Shown: one piece after another, positions 35,919-48,115 of the stretch | Position numbering within the stretch: the stretch's first letter is position 1 | Layout of the letters: each line of letters opens with the position of its first letter | Assembly (NCBI GenBank): GCA_023101725.1 | Contig: JALJCO010009099.1 | Span: forward strand, 248,001 to 312,000 | DNA length: 64,000 nt | Source: Atherinomorus stipes | Taxonomy: Eukaryota > Chordata > Actinopteri > Atheriniformes > Atherinidae | Reading direction: 5' to 3' | The notes under the pieces: generated by a model | The model's input: only the letters and a program-made list of their open reading frames with translations | Database searches by the model: none | Told to the model about the DNA's origin: nothing | Position numbers and translations under genes: made by a program

Positions 35919-36574
35919 TCTGTCCTCACACTGTACGAACCGTCGTTCGGATGTGATCTGACTACTCAGACTGTACATCCTCAAAGGCAGGTCAGGGTCT
36001 TCAACAATCCCGACATGCAATGCAATAAATACAGGTAGACTAGTAGTAGAAGAAGAAGAAGATGACGACAACAGGAACAATATGCTATCACCAAAAAAAA
36101 AAAACGCGCTGCCTTGGCGATTTGCACCCCTCTTTGTGAAGAATTCGCCAAAAGAAAAAAGGTGACAAAGTCATGTGTGGATGAGACATTGCCTGACCAG
36201 AAGTGGGCTGCACAGTCTGTCAGTTCTACAACGAGAACTCCATCCAAATGACAAGCCGGGTCGCCATGCTGCCTCCGGTTTACTTCCGTTTTTATTTCGC
36301 ACATGCGAAATGTGAAAACCTCTAAGGAAAGACTTTTCAGTCTGGCACCGCTTCAACATGTGATTTACTGACAAGCCACCAACAAAATATAAAACATGTT
36401 TGATTTTCTTGCGGCCCACGATTTCTTATTGGGGCTTCGTCTCTCGTGACTGCACAACGCACGACACATGATTTGTCAAGGGGTCGGCATAATCCCCAAA
36501 ATTGTCGCACAACTGGAAAATCATCTCAAAAATCGTGAAAAATTGCCAAAAATCGCACAGTGTATGCCGGGCTT
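35919..36574. mobile_element. Probable hAT-like MITE, 656 bp
   Basis: Right end 'gcacagtgtatgccgggc' has an imperfect inverse on the left, 'tcctcacactgtacga'. Subterminal 'aaaatcgtgaaaaattgcc' is typical of a fish family with this end. (GAA)n occurs at 36048-36060. Confidence 0.45.
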
Positions 36575-37394
36575 TCAAATATGTCACTGAAGAGGTTAAA
36601 GGCAGAAGATGTGATATGGACTCACTGTTCAAATGCATTATGTAAATCTCGACAACAGCTTATACTCCATTGTTTCAAAGGCTGCATCCATGTCTAAAAA
36701 AGAGGTAATCAAAGACGAAGATGAGCTGCAGCTTCAAAAACAATTTGGTTTTCAACTTGATTTAAAACCAGATCGGAACATTTCACATCTGTTACTAGCT
36801 TTCTAAAGATCGATTCAAGTTGAGTAATGACATTTCTTTAAAAAAAAAAATTAGACAGAGATAGTAGTTTCTTCGGGGTTACTTATAAGACATATAAAAG
36901 GGAGAGCCAAGCAAGAATTTGACAAAAGGAAGTTACACAAAGTGGCTTGTGAATGTTTTATTGGGATCAAAAGAAACTTGGTGGAAATTGGTCTGCAGTG
37001 ATTGCTGTATTAGAGATTTGTAATTATTTCAGTTTGTTTGTATCTTTCTCTGTTAGACTGCTGTTTTATGGTAAAATTTGAGTTCATTAAGAGTTGATTA
37101 TCCCCACCAACCAATGTTTCTCTCTTAATGGGATTATCTCACACAACACTTCCACTGAAGATAATACAAATAAACGTTCTTTTTCTCTGTTTTTCTCTGT
37201 TTTTTTTCGCCATCTCTAAGTTACTTTGGGTGGTCAGTTTGTTATTGTGGATGAATTAGGTCACAGAAGACAAGTTAAAAAAACATTTGGTTAATTGACT
37301 TTAGTAAAGCTGAATAAACTTGCTCTGAGTTTTCACCACTTTGAAAGATAGTAAATTTTTATAAAGAATTACATCCAACAATAATGGGGAGCTG
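36575..37394. other. No feature recognised
   Basis: AT-rich spacer up to the left arm of the large inverted repeat. Confidence 0.4.
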
Positions 37395-37625
37395 AAGTCG
37401 CGCCTGTCTACTTCCAGCCCATGGGACCTAGGAGAAGAAAAATCTGAATGGAAGTCAATGGCCAGCAAACAATTAAAATCTGGCCCCAGTCGTTCTCTGC
37501 ACTCAATTCCAGATATGTTGGTTGTGGATTTAAGTGAAAAACTTTTTTGCCAAGAAAAAGTAGAATACCGCAAAGAACTTTGATTATTTCAGGTTTTGCT
37601 TAGAGCTGGTTTGTGGACTATAGAT
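37395..37625 (-). repeat. Left arm of a large inverted repeat
   Basis: Read on the minus strand, this arm matches 38600-38845: 'ctgaaataatc', 'tctggaatt' / 'tctggaatc', 'gacttccattca' and 'ggtcccatggg'. The arms are clearly diverged. The peptides encoded on opposite strands (37301-37573 and 38651-38893) resemble each other only for this reason. Confidence 0.7.
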
Positions 37626-37767
37626 CTCATTGCAAGCGATGATGCCGCTCCCTGTGACTGGTCTGAACAAAACCCAACCATTATTCCATCGGCATAATAT
37701 ACAGACTCGAAATGTCCTGACTTCCACATAATACATTGATAATGTCAATTTTGTCATCAATATAATA

Positions 37768-37937
37768 ATCCAGGTATTTTTCTTTTAGTAAGACAACTTT
37801 AAAACTTTGAAACCTCGCTGACCCGCGTCACACCAGAAAGTCCCGACAGCTCTGAAGAAGGCTGAGGTGACAGCCGAAACTGTCAGGGAGGTAAGGTCAG
37901 CTTCAAAGTTGTCTTACTAAAAGAAAAATACCTGGAT
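37768..37937. repeat. 170-bp hairpin MITE
   Basis: 'atccaggtatttttctttta' at the left has its exact inverse at the right, and pairing continues through 'agtaagacaacttt'. The loop carries 'tctgaagaaggctgagg' and 'gccgaaactgtcagg'. It lies between the arms of the larger inverted repeat. Confidence 0.8.
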
Positions 37938-37999
37938 GTCCTAACTTACAATGGTTTTCACCTCTGTCTGTCCTTTTTCCTGCCCTGACAAAAAGAGTT

Positions 38000-38470
38000 G
38001 AAGTGCCGGAGTAAAATTGCCATGGTAGCGCACCTTGGGGTGCTGCTGACCAAAGAGCAAACTCCGCTGGAGAACAGTGAAGCTACTTCCTAGTTGCCCA
38101 AAAACGTAAATTCTTTCTACATCTGCTAGAGGCTGGCGCCAAAACAGAGCAAATCCCCGTAGACTCCCATGTTAAAAAGGTCAACTTCACAGCAGATATA
38201 AACATGTTCACAGCCTGGTTCAAAAAAAATATTTTAGGTTTAATAGGTCAAGTTTAACTTAATGTCAACTGCAAAGCGGTGAATTTTTTTTTTTATAACT
38301 CATCTGTTTAGATGTTGTTCAATCTTTATTCATTTTGATCTCAATCTTAATCTACACGCAATTAGGGATGTGTCCCTTTGACTCAGAGGCAGCAGACTGG
38401 GTGCCGATTTTATCCGTGGACGCTAACAGTTAGCTCCCTGCTTGTTCCCAGGAAGGCCTCAGCCTGTAGC
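38000..38470. repeat. Dispersed teleost repeat segment
   Basis: 'agactcccatgttaaaaa', 'gtcaacttcacagcaga', 'aacatgttcacagcctggt' and 'tttataactcatctgttta' are in the order of a sequence that I recall from many fish loci. Its class is uncertain. It fills the space between the two inverted arms. Confidence 0.5.
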
Positions 38471-38599
38471 AGAGTTGCAAAATGGTCTTTTTTAGCTGGT
38501 TAACGGCAAGTCTGAGAGGGTTTTACCTTTAAACTGCCTATCTTTGCCCATTCCAGTTCACTGCGGATCAGCTCGGTTAGAATTAGCTTAGCTGTCAAT

Positions 38600-38845
38600 A
38601 ATTTGGCCCGCAGCTCGGAGCGACCCTCTCTGAAATAATCCAAATTCTTTATGGTATTTTATTTATTCTTTGATAAAAATTTTCATGTAAATCTACAACT
38701 AACATACAGTGTATCTGGAATCCAGGGCAGAGGACGACTGGGACCAGACGATAATTCTTTTCTCGCCATGACTTCCATTCATATTTCATCTCTTACTGGT
38801 CCCATGGGGCTCACCAGAAAGGCCGTGAATTCGGCTTCCCATAAA
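38600..38845 (+). repeat. Right arm of the large inverted repeat
   Basis: This is the inverted partner of 37395-37625. The match ends near 38845 ('cggcttccc'). No terminal target duplication was seen, so the pair may be two independent insertions of one repeat family rather than one element. Confidence 0.7.
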
Positions 38846-40882
38846 GACCTACCTGGTTGTTTAGATGAATATTTGGATAGATGTACAGGGTAAGTAAATA
38901 AATTTTACAGGGATTTTCTTGAATTTCATCCCACCTTTTCAACCCAGTCATGTTCTTCTTGACTCTGTCTGAGCATCATAGCTATGAATAGTCTAAAGAA
39001 TTCCCTTTTCCCTTTTATATTACTGTGTCAAACTGTCAGGGCCACTTCAGACCATGCATTGGAACAGACACCTTCTAACCCCATCTGTACTAAAAGAAAG
39101 TGATTGATGTGATCCAAGTAAACACATAAACAAAACCGCATATCCTGCTTTACTTTAGGGTCATGGCTTCAGATACAGCAACTTTTAAAACGCCTACAGA
39201 AATACATCATGTCTCTCTCATAGATAACATGATCTGGCGAGGTATTTAACCTTGTAAAGGTGACATTCTGTAAATGCAGGTGCGGGATAAATAATACAAG
39301 CATGCACGTTTACACCCATCCATGTGACTGTTATCTATGCTGTCTACAAAGCTGTAATCCAGTCCTTGCAGGGACGGATTTAAATATCAGGGGGAAAAAA
39401 GTCAAAGTCATAAATTTCAAAATTTACAAGGCACACCTGGCTGAGTCACATGGCAGAAATGTGGCTGGCCTGGTTGTGCCTTTAAGTGACAGAAAATTGA
39501 GGTCTCGGGGGGGGAATCGGTCATTGGACGTGCTGCAATAACCAAACAAGTCTGTAGCTTATTATCTGCGTCCAGGCAGCGTTTCTCCCTGCTGGTTGCC
39601 CCCAATGACCATGGCTGTTTGTCTGTCACCCTCACTGGCTGCCTCATATCTCGTCCATTCAGCCACTACGATGAAACAACCCACCCACCCCCTCCCTCCC
39701 CTCTTACCGACTTCCCCCAGCTGTCTGGCAGCTATGTGCTGGTCGTCTTTGGGGAGAGGTCGGGGTGAAAGCTCTCCGTCCCACCGAGCTATATCACACT
39801 TTAAGTGGCATTGCAGCGTGATACTTGATCAGCCAAATATCGTTTTGAGCTTTTTATCTCATCCATAATTCACCTGCGGCTAAGAATAGCCGGCTTTCTG
39901 TGCTTATGGCTGGAAAAGAGAGAGATGGCATGAGGAGGACGTGAGCGCACTGGTACAAGATATTGTTCCTTATACAAAGACAGCCAGCAGGTCAGGTTTC
40001 CCCCTTTTTAAATAGAAAAGAGCAATCTGAACCCTCTTTCCTTCTTCATTGTATTACGCCTCAGCTATTTCACTCAGGAAGCAAACAATTAAACGGACGC
40101 AGATAGTCAGATGCATTTTGTGTATCACTGCATTGTTCTGTCCTTCCTTTGCAGCCGCTCGGTCACTGCAGCCAAATTCATATCTCAAAAGCACATGCGT
40201 CTGGAGGATGTGACTTTCTGAACTTTACTCTTCATGGAAGAGATTGTTTGTCTTCCTAAATGACCTCATCAGCAGCCAAGCCTGCATAGATGAGGGCACA
40301 CATGGACTGTGACGATGAGACTGGGAGAGACAGCTCGGTCCCCCAAGGGGGTCATTCTGCTTTTGTCCTCCTGCACCATCCTTTTCCAGGGTGAAAATAT
40401 GGACATAATTTACCATTAATGTGTTTGGACAACTTGTCAGTCTCAACGCGAGGCATTGTTCTTCTTTAACTCTGTTAAAGCAAGCAGGGCTGGTGCTAGC
40501 CATCTGGGTTCCTTAAGCACAACTGACTTTGTGCCCCCCCAAGAGAAAAACTCCCACAATGAAGAAAAAAAAAGGTTTCTATATTTTCAGGCGCAGATAT
40601 TTTTATTTTCCAAGTAAATTTTTTCTATCAATCCTCATGGAACCGGTTTGGTTTACTACTCTGTTTAGCCATTATAGAAAAAAATGTCCACTTCCAAATA
40701 ATTGCAGCAAAAAAGAAAAAAAAAAATCTGCTTTTTTTTTTTAAACCAGACATTTAGTACAAAATCTCAGCTCTGCTCAAAATTACTAGACACTCAAAGA
40801 ATTTTAGGTTTTTAACTCCTTTAAGTAGATGTTTTTGCTCCATTCGCATATTTTTGGTACTGTATGTCTGTTTCAGACATGT
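38846..40882. other. No gene recognised
   Basis: 39870-40220 is complex and repeat-free. 40476-40545 contains 'tgctagccatctgggttcc' and a C-run that recall a degraded dispersed repeat. A- and T-rich runs lie at 40565-40745. Confidence 0.35.
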
Positions 40883-41128
40883 ACACTAAAAACTCCTGGG
40901 TCAAAAATAACCCAATGGGTTCTAATGCAGGGTTAAAAAGGAACCAACTAATTTCTGGGCTACTTCAACCCAGAAATTGAGTTAAATTGACTACAATGGG
41001 TTATTTTAACAAGTATTCAAGAAAGAGGTTGGGTCAAAAACAGCAACCCAAATGTCTGGATTGAAATCACCCAGAAATTAGTTGGTCCCCTTTTTAACCC
41101 AGTTGTTTGTCCCAGGAGATTTTAGTGT
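40883..41128. mobile_element. MITE with ACACTAAAA(A)CTCCTGGG ends, 246 bp
   Basis: Left ACACTAAAAACTCCTGGG pairs with right CCCAGGAGATTTTAGTGT. The arms continue through 'gggttaaaaaggaaccaact' and its inverse. The interior is rich in 'aaccca' / 'tgggtt'. It is typical of short fish MITEs. Confidence 0.75.
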
Positions 41129-41990
41129 GTGTGTTTGAGCATCAAAACATTAAAACCTGTAGGATTGCGGCCTCGTAGGACCAAATTGGGGAGCCCTTTC
41201 ATAAATGCTTCATGTGCTATCGTAACTATGTTAAATACCAAAAACCGACATCAGCATTGCACCTGAACACCCACTCAAGTTGTAATTTCCACTGGAAAGC
41301 TGGAAAATTTTTATGATATCTGAGTTTTCGAGATGAGGTGAACTTTGACCTTTCAATATGGCGGAGAGCAACCGCAATATCCTGAATTGGGAAGCAGTGC
41401 ATTATGTTAAAAGTTCTCTGCTTCTGTTTGTTGGTTAGTTTTCAGTCTGTATAATGCTGTGGCATACAGAACTTTAAAGCCAGAGTTGGTAATCCAGCTG
41501 TGTGAAATGGTCCTTCCATCCTCACAGTATCAATACATCATGTATTCATAAAAAAGAAGGAAAAAAGTCAGACCTCTGTGAGAGCTGCAGGTCTGTAAAA
41601 ACTCTGACCAACCCCTGCCATTTGCACCGAAAGGCAGGAATTGGTAATTCGCAACTTATAGAAATAACGAATCGATGCCTTTATGTATCGTCTCTGTCCC
41701 TCCCCACTCACCTCCCCCATGTGAGCCCCCTGTGCGCCGCTCACTGTAAACAAATATAGCTAATGGAGGATAGTCTCCATTATTTCACTTCATTACGACA
41801 TCAAAATTACTTGAACACAACACATTGGTAATTTCTAATTAACAAGTGGAAAGGTTTGTCTTTCCCATACCACATGAAGGCAGCAATACTGTCGTTTTTC
41901 CCTTCCGCTGCCATGGTTGTTTGGCTCTACATCCACCAGAGGGCAGTGCAGAGTTCAGAGTTCACCTCCGAGTTCTGACGTCCATTTCAG
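41129..41990. other. No firm feature
   Basis: At 41472-41500 'ttaaagccagagttggtaat' looks like another TTAA-type terminus, but no partner was found. Confidence 0.3.
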
Positions 41991-41994
41991 TTAA

Positions 41995-42662
41995 AGGTTG
42001 AATATGGAATACGGACAGAACAGCGACATCACGTGTGTCTAGGTTGTAGTTGCAACGGCAGAAAAACAACTCCAGCCGCTGGGATGCCAGGCTCACTGCC
42101 GATACGCAAGTGAGTAACAGTCTGCAGCAGCATGTCCAACAAGTAACACAGAGGAGTTTATAACCGACAGCTAACGTTAGCCATGTTAGCAAACAAGCTA
42201 GCTTACCGATCCAGGAGGAAAGTCGCCTTCTCTGTGTTTTACTCCGCGGAAAACGTTTATGTGGGTCCATTTAGTGAAGTCTTCACCTAAATTTACTCCA
42301 GGTTTTGCTCTTCTCAGGTCACTCCTCCTCAGAAACAGATAACAACATCTCCAGGGCTCTGAAGCAGCTGCTTCACTCGTCGTCTCCACGGTTTTTCCCT
42401 GCACAGGCCTGACTATGACCGAAATATTGTTTCCACACAGAGATCGCATTTGGCAACCTGCAATGGCGGCGTGTATTGGCTTATAGACGTAAATAAAATG
42501 CCATTATCGAACCCGTCAAAATTTATTTTATAATTATTTTTAGGCTAAATATAATTTTTCTGGGAAATGTTGTACTTTCATTCTGTACACCCCCAAACGA
42601 CCTGTGGAGGTATTATTTTTTTAAAAATATAGCTTTTAATAAAAATGTTCCATATTCAACCT
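41995..42662. mobile_element. TTAA-class MITE, family B copy 2
   Basis: Perfect TTAA lies on both sides (41991-41994 and 42663-42666). Ends are AGGTTGAATATGGAA and TTCCATATTCAACCT. This copy is better preserved at its ends than the one at 13652-14269, and 50 bp longer. It has no ORF. Confidence 0.88.
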
Positions 42663-42944
42663 TTAACAGTAGGCTAAACATGTTGATGAAAGAGGAGATT
42701 ATGAAAATGTTCATCCTCAGAAAGAGCCATAAAAAGAGTCAGCACAATAGATGCTGGTGGTTTGTGTAGTCAGTGAACACATCAGACTTTTTCCTTCTTC
42801 TTCTTTGCTCCTTTTGCTGGTTGCATGTCAGCTATACTGCACATCACTGCCCCCTCAGTTTCCAGTGGTGCTACTCTGTTTGCTCCTTTGGGCTGCATAT
42901 CCATAAGATCAATGAAAATTAACCAATTTGGTTTGGTAAGGGGT

Positions 42945-43285
42945 GTAACAATAAATCTACAGTATATCGATACATCAATATAGATTGATGTATCAATTGT
43001 AAATTGATCCAAAAACCCAATCCAATATTGACCAAAAATAGATGTCAAGCCCATTTTTATTATGAAAATGGCTTTATTTTGAAGGTCCTGTGACACAACG
43101 TTTTCACAACAAAATTCATGTTTATAGCTGTGCAGTGGATAGATGTGATAGAAAGATTGTACTGCAAAGCTTACAGTTAGGTTAAGAAATAATAGCCTTG
43201 TTTATTGTAATATTGTTATTAGAATTGTTATTGTCATTGGCAGACATTGAATCGCGTGTCCATTGTATCCATATTGTATCGCGAT
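42945..43285. mobile_element. Degraded 'GGGGTGTAACAATA' MITE relic
   Basis: 'ggggtgtaacaataaatc' begins the stretch. 'attgaatcgcgtgtccat' and 'attgtatcgcgatc' lie at its far end. The termini are incomplete. Confidence 0.35.
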
Positions 43286-45018
43286 CAAACTGGTGATTTA
43301 CTCCCCTTTAAATTACTCAAGTAAAGAAAGCAGAAGAACAAAAGGCTCTGTGTACTGTACGTTTTTAGCGTAGAGCATAATTGATAGTTTGATTACTTGA
43401 TGTCGCTGTTGTCCTTTGTTTTTATGACAAAAATAATAGGCAGCACGACAGCAACAGTATCACCAAACAGCTGTAAAACGCCAAAGTAAAATAACAGTGG
43501 TACTTTTGCATTGACAGTTCTACCAAACATTAAATAAATGCATAAAACTTACCATCACCATAGTAAGCCAGAATTCTGACGCTGACATGGTGTCACTGAA
43601 AATGTTAGAAGCTTAGATATCACAAACCTGTACAAAGTAAACAATGACATCTCCCACGTAAGATCTGTGATTGTTTTCCATCTGTGTGTGTGTGTGGAAA
43701 GAAGATGCAGTGAGTTTTTGTTGTGGCCAACAGAAACCTGTGTCCTCCTGTTAATAAACTGTCAGCATTCACCATCCAGAATGTTCAACTATTTGTAACT
43801 TTATGTTGTAATTACGATTGTTTGATCACTTTTTGGCGCCCTGTGAGCAGTGCATAATGCACGTGGTGAAAGCGGCAGCTCCGCCCACAGCAGGGAGAGA
43901 AAGCCAACTCCTCCATGTCTTCCTTACAAGAGAGCAGCAGCTCTTTGTTTTTATTTTTTTCCTTTTTCTTGAGCACTCCATTCTCAGAGCCCACAAAAAG
44001 CTGACATTTGACCTGAATAAAAATGCATATCTGGTCTTGGTGCTGCAACGTCGGTTGAAGAGTCACTCTGACTATAGAACCCTCTCATCATGGTGTAATG
44101 TCTGAATCAGCACAGAAAGGCCATCGACTAACCGCGCTCCACTTCCAGTGCAATTCTCACATTCCTGCAGCCGAGTAGAGAAAGTGTCAGATTGTTCCCC
44201 ATGCAAATAGGATGGAAAGAGGAACAGAAAGCCTGTGAATGGGCCTGTCTCTCCTCTCTGGCTGAAAATAAATAATAAAAGGGAAGGAGAAAGGTTTTGG
44301 GAGGAAGTTAAGACAGGGAGGGCTGAGAGTCACCCAGTCACCGCTTAATTCATGCATACCAGGGACATAATGTGACAGTAATGCAATTTGTTCTGGGCCA
44401 AAAGCCCACTGGCACTTATCTAACAGTTATAGGCCTGATTTGTCTTTTTAGCCCTCCTCTCAGGCCACCATGCATTAAAGAGGTCTTTTTACACTCCTCG
44501 CCAGGTTGGAGGATGGTGCCCTTATTAGATGTGACTGCATGATAATGAAACAGCGTAATGCAATGTCAGAGCAGTTGACACAACACAATAGGCTAAGGCT
44601 GGTGAAATTCCTAATCAGCTCAAAATGTCACAAGGCTCACCTTGGGTCTGAATCACGGCCCACTGGCAGATTAGTTCTCCACATCGATGTCAACCCCAAG
44701 GATGTTGCTCCTCTTTGGTCTGTCTGAGAGAGTCACTTCAACGTTCAACTCTCCTCCTGCATCTTTCTCTCCTGGACATTTGGAGCACATTAGCTGTGAA
44801 AACAAAGGAGGGCGTTTAATACCTGAAGTTCAGCTTTATGCACAATTCTTGAGCCATCCCTCATATTGTAGAGGAAACTAAAAAAAGAACAGTCATTTAA
44901 ATTAATAAGATAACTAAAAACGAAGTTAAGACATAACTAAAACAACAACTCTAACATTATTTGTTTTGAGCAGTTTTATGACTCCGAATCTGCTCACACA
45001 AGCTTTCTGGTTATAACT
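43286..45018. other. No gene; 44330-44700 is a conserved non-coding element candidate
   Basis: The segment 44330-44700 has no simple repeat and contains several homeodomain-like cores ('taatgcaatttg', 'cattaaag', 'tgataatgaa', 'gtaatgcaatg'). It also has balanced complexity over more than 350 bp. The elevated-complexity look is direct. Conservation is inference. Confidence 0.3.
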
Positions 45019-45022
45019 TTAA

Positions 45023-45146
45023 AGGTACATTTTGTAAGAGTTACTGATATCTAGCTGAAATAATGGAGTAGAAATTATTTTGAATGCTAAGCATAATTGT
45101 GAATAGACGGTAACCCTCAGTGGCCAAAATTCATCCAGACATAAAA
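45023..45146 (-). mobile_element. TTAA-class MITE family A, truncated inverted copy
   Basis: TTAA (45019-45022) is followed by AGGTACATTTTGTAAGAG, then 'ttactgatatctag', 'tgaatgctaagca' and 'agtggccaaaattc'. This is the inverse of the right end of the copies at 35016 and 53488. The inner ~400 bp and the other terminus are missing. Confidence 0.65.
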
Positions 45147-45224
45147 ATATTTTCCAATGAGAGTGGATCTAGAGACCTAAGCAAAAAAAGATCTTGCCCA
45201 CTCTTAAAATAAGTTAATAACATT

Positions 45225-45245
45225 TTATTTTGGGGGGGGGGCTTG
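45225..45245. repeat. T-rich run with G9 homopolymer
   Basis: 'ttttattttggggggggg' is simple sequence with no associated feature. Confidence 0.8.
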
Positions 45246-45639
45246 TAACAAGGAAAAAAAAATGTAGCACAAACAAAATTTTCTTGATAATATTTTTTTA
45301 AAAAATGCATTGCCTTAAGACAACATTCTATATCCCACTGAAATTTTTCTTTATAGGTAATTTTGTCCAATTTTGAGTGTGATGACATATTTTGACTAGA
45401 AAAATATACCTGGTAAGATTTGAGTTTTTCAGTCCAGGAATGCAGCAAAGAATGGAAGCAAAAGCAGATTTACTTTTTATTTGACAGGATAATGGACAAT
45501 AATTTCTTTTACCCACAAGTCTACAAATAATTGATGTTTTAACATTAATCAAATCAGTCATGATTATATTCTTGACCATTATCATGCAGCCCATAAATGT
45601 GCTGATGAAATAACTCTTGTAGCTTTCAAGTGAAATCAA

Positions 45640-45890
45640 ATGGAAAAAAGTCATAGATCTGGGAAAAGTCAGAATTCCGACTCCCTCCCCCCCAGGACAA
45701 TAAAAAGGGAGATTTTTTTTATTATTATTATTTTGAATTTGTGGAAAAAAAAAAAAAAACTGAATCAGAATTTTGACTTTCAATCTCAGAATTATGACTT
45801 TTTTTTTTCCAGAATTATGACTTTTTTCAAAAATTGAAATGTTCTGGAAAAAAGTCTGAATTCTGAGATGAAAGTCAGAATTCCATAACA
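45640..45890. repeat. Low-complexity block built from 'AGAATT(C)TGACTTT' and its inverse
   Basis: Repeated words 'aagtcagaattc', 'tcagaattatgacttttt' and 'agtctgaattctgag' occur on both strands, so the block can form several hairpins. The same words form the centre of the hairpin at 6256-6375. The 209-residue minus-strand frame across it (45328-45957) is a composition artefact. Confidence 0.65.
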
Positions 45891-46336
45891 CAGCGGGTAC
45901 ATGCAAAAATGCTGCTTGATTTAGCCCTTTTATCTTTGTCAGACATGGTTGCAACATTTGTTTGTTTTTTTGTTTTTTGTTTTTTTAAAAACAAACATCT
46001 TCTTTAGTGCCATGATATATGCCACTAAGGGAGAATTTGCCATACCATCTGGCCAAAAAATGGACATACAGTACACAGATTCATTTAGAGGTTCATCTGA
46101 TCATATGAGGAGACCTGCTGGACTGATACTGTTTCAAGTCACAGCAACCACACGATGGGCCAATGTGCTCGGGCCAAGTCTGGGGAGTCATTTGTCCCGT
46201 AAATGGGCCGAGTTGTTTCTTCTGGCGCTCTAGATTTAGGTCAAACCAATTTGGCTACTTTGGACATTAACAAGAGTAATGATTATCCTTTAGCATCATG
46301 CAATCTAAAAAAGAAAAAAAGGGAAAAGAACTTGCT

Positions 46337-46357
46337 GGGGGGGGGGGGGGGGGGGGG
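46337..46357. repeat. G21 homopolymer
   Basis: Twenty-one consecutive G residues are followed by T-runs. Confidence 0.9.
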
Positions 46358-47980
46358 TTTTTTGTACAATGATTGAAAAATAAAAATAAAAAAGAGAGAG
46401 ATCAAACAGGGTGCCTGAACTTTATATAACCTCTCAAACTCCTGTGTAAATAAAGCACATGTCCAACTTCTTAAACATAATAGCCAATCCAGACCAGGCG
46501 GCAGTAATAAGCTGATGAATCTATATACAGTATAAAACTAAAGATACAGCATTTCTGCAATGCAGTAAAAACTTTCTCAGCTCCGTGCTTGGAAAGCTCC
46601 CAGAGGAACTAGATTTGTAAAGAGATGTAAGCAGTTTGGCAATAACTCAACATCACTTCAGCTACAAATATGTTCCTTCTTGTCATACAGAGTTTGCCTT
46701 AGGGATGAAACTCAGTTATCCTCCAGTTCCTATTAAAAAAACACAATAAAAGCCTTGGTGAGGAAAAATGTTTTCATCTAATTTCAGACCTTTCATGCTA
46801 AAGCAATAACCAGACAACTCACCCTGAACACTTGTGCAGAAGCCAGTCCTCTTTGGAGTTCTCTGAGGTAATAGAAGATCACAGCACTAGAGCATGGCCT
46901 GTTTATTTCATATCACCCTCAGATCCAATTCATGTCCACAGCCCTGATGCAGCGCTGCATCACACCTCATTAAGTACCAAATCTGGATCTGACTCTTTGT
47001 TTGGCTACACTTCTGTGCTCAGTGTGGTTACAGCGAAGCTTACAGCAGTGCCTCTGCCAGCCCACTGGTTACTGCAGAGGTAATTCCAGGGTAAGAGTTA
47101 GGTCACCATATTTTCCAGGGGAGAAAGGCGGAGAAGGTTATTTTAGTTACAAACAAAAACAGCATCAGCATCAATAAAACAGCATCATGAGTAAAAATAA
47201 CCATCTTCAGCTCATTCCTTTAATTATGAAGAAAAGGATTAGCATTGCCTCTTTATGCCCATGACCTTCAAGGATGAGCTGACGCTTAAAGTTCAAAGTG
47301 GACATATTTACCAAATGTGACGGAAGAAGTCTTTTATGTTTCTAAAGAGGAACATAAAATATATTCTTTTTCAAATATATATTCTGGAGCAGTGGCATTC
47401 AACGATGCAAATGTCCTCAACATGTCCAGACATTTTTGGGGGATTTTCCACTCAAGCCACTTGTAAAGTCTCCAGATCATTGGTGAAAACCCAGGGTTAC
47501 ACCAATTACTACATAGTTTGTCTCCTCTTCACCAGTACCTCTGCAGCGCCTTAAACGTAGCATATCTTTTAACTTTTGTTTTTAAAGCATAGGAGCCAGC
47601 TGGCTCAGCTACAATAAGTAAATAGCAAAGACGGAGGGAAGCGAGGCAACAGGTGACAACAGCACATTTCTGATGGCATACAAGTCAAAAGTTTGGTGAT
47701 ACTTTAGATTTTTTTTTAAGCAGGAAGACGATTCTAGACGATTCTACTGTAAATATGAGGTGAACAGAAACAAAACTGGTGGGAGAAATATCGTTTTTTT
47801 CCCCTTTAAAACAACAACAACAACAAAACTAAACTTAACTGACACTTCCTGACAGCTTTCTCTGTGTGTAGTGAACTGCATCAGTTAAAGATGGAATTAT
47901 TGGTTTGATTTATAGAAAACAATCAAAAACATAGAAATTAAAAACATCCTTCACCTCCTTTAAGGGAGAAGGTAAAATAA
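46358..47980. other. No feature recognised
   Basis: Complex AT-rich sequence. A short (AAC)n tract lies at 47811-47825. Plus-strand frames are motif-free. Confidence 0.4.
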
Positions 47981-47989
47981 CTGTGATGA

Positions 47990-48115
47990 TGTTTAGAAAC
48001 CAGATGACACTGAATCGGTTTGAATCGCAGCATGAATCGTATCGAACCGAATCGCATTGTATAAAGTCAAATCGTTATCAAATCATTGGTGAATCGCATC
48101 GTATCTGCAGGGGGC
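47990..48115. mobile_element. Degraded 'GAATCG'-rich MITE relic
   Basis: A cluster of 'aatcg', 'gtatcg' and 'gaaccgaatcgcat' words is characteristic of the interior of a fish hAT-like MITE. No termini remain. Confidence 0.35.

Noticed and set aside
37301..38893. Similar peptides on opposite strands ('G-I-E/Q-C/G-R' type)
   Set aside because: Explained by the large inverted repeat; no conserved domain.
45328..45957. Longest open frame of the window (209 codons, minus strand)
   Set aside because: Runs through A/T-homopolymers and the AGAATTCTGACTTT block; the peptide is low in complexity with no domain.
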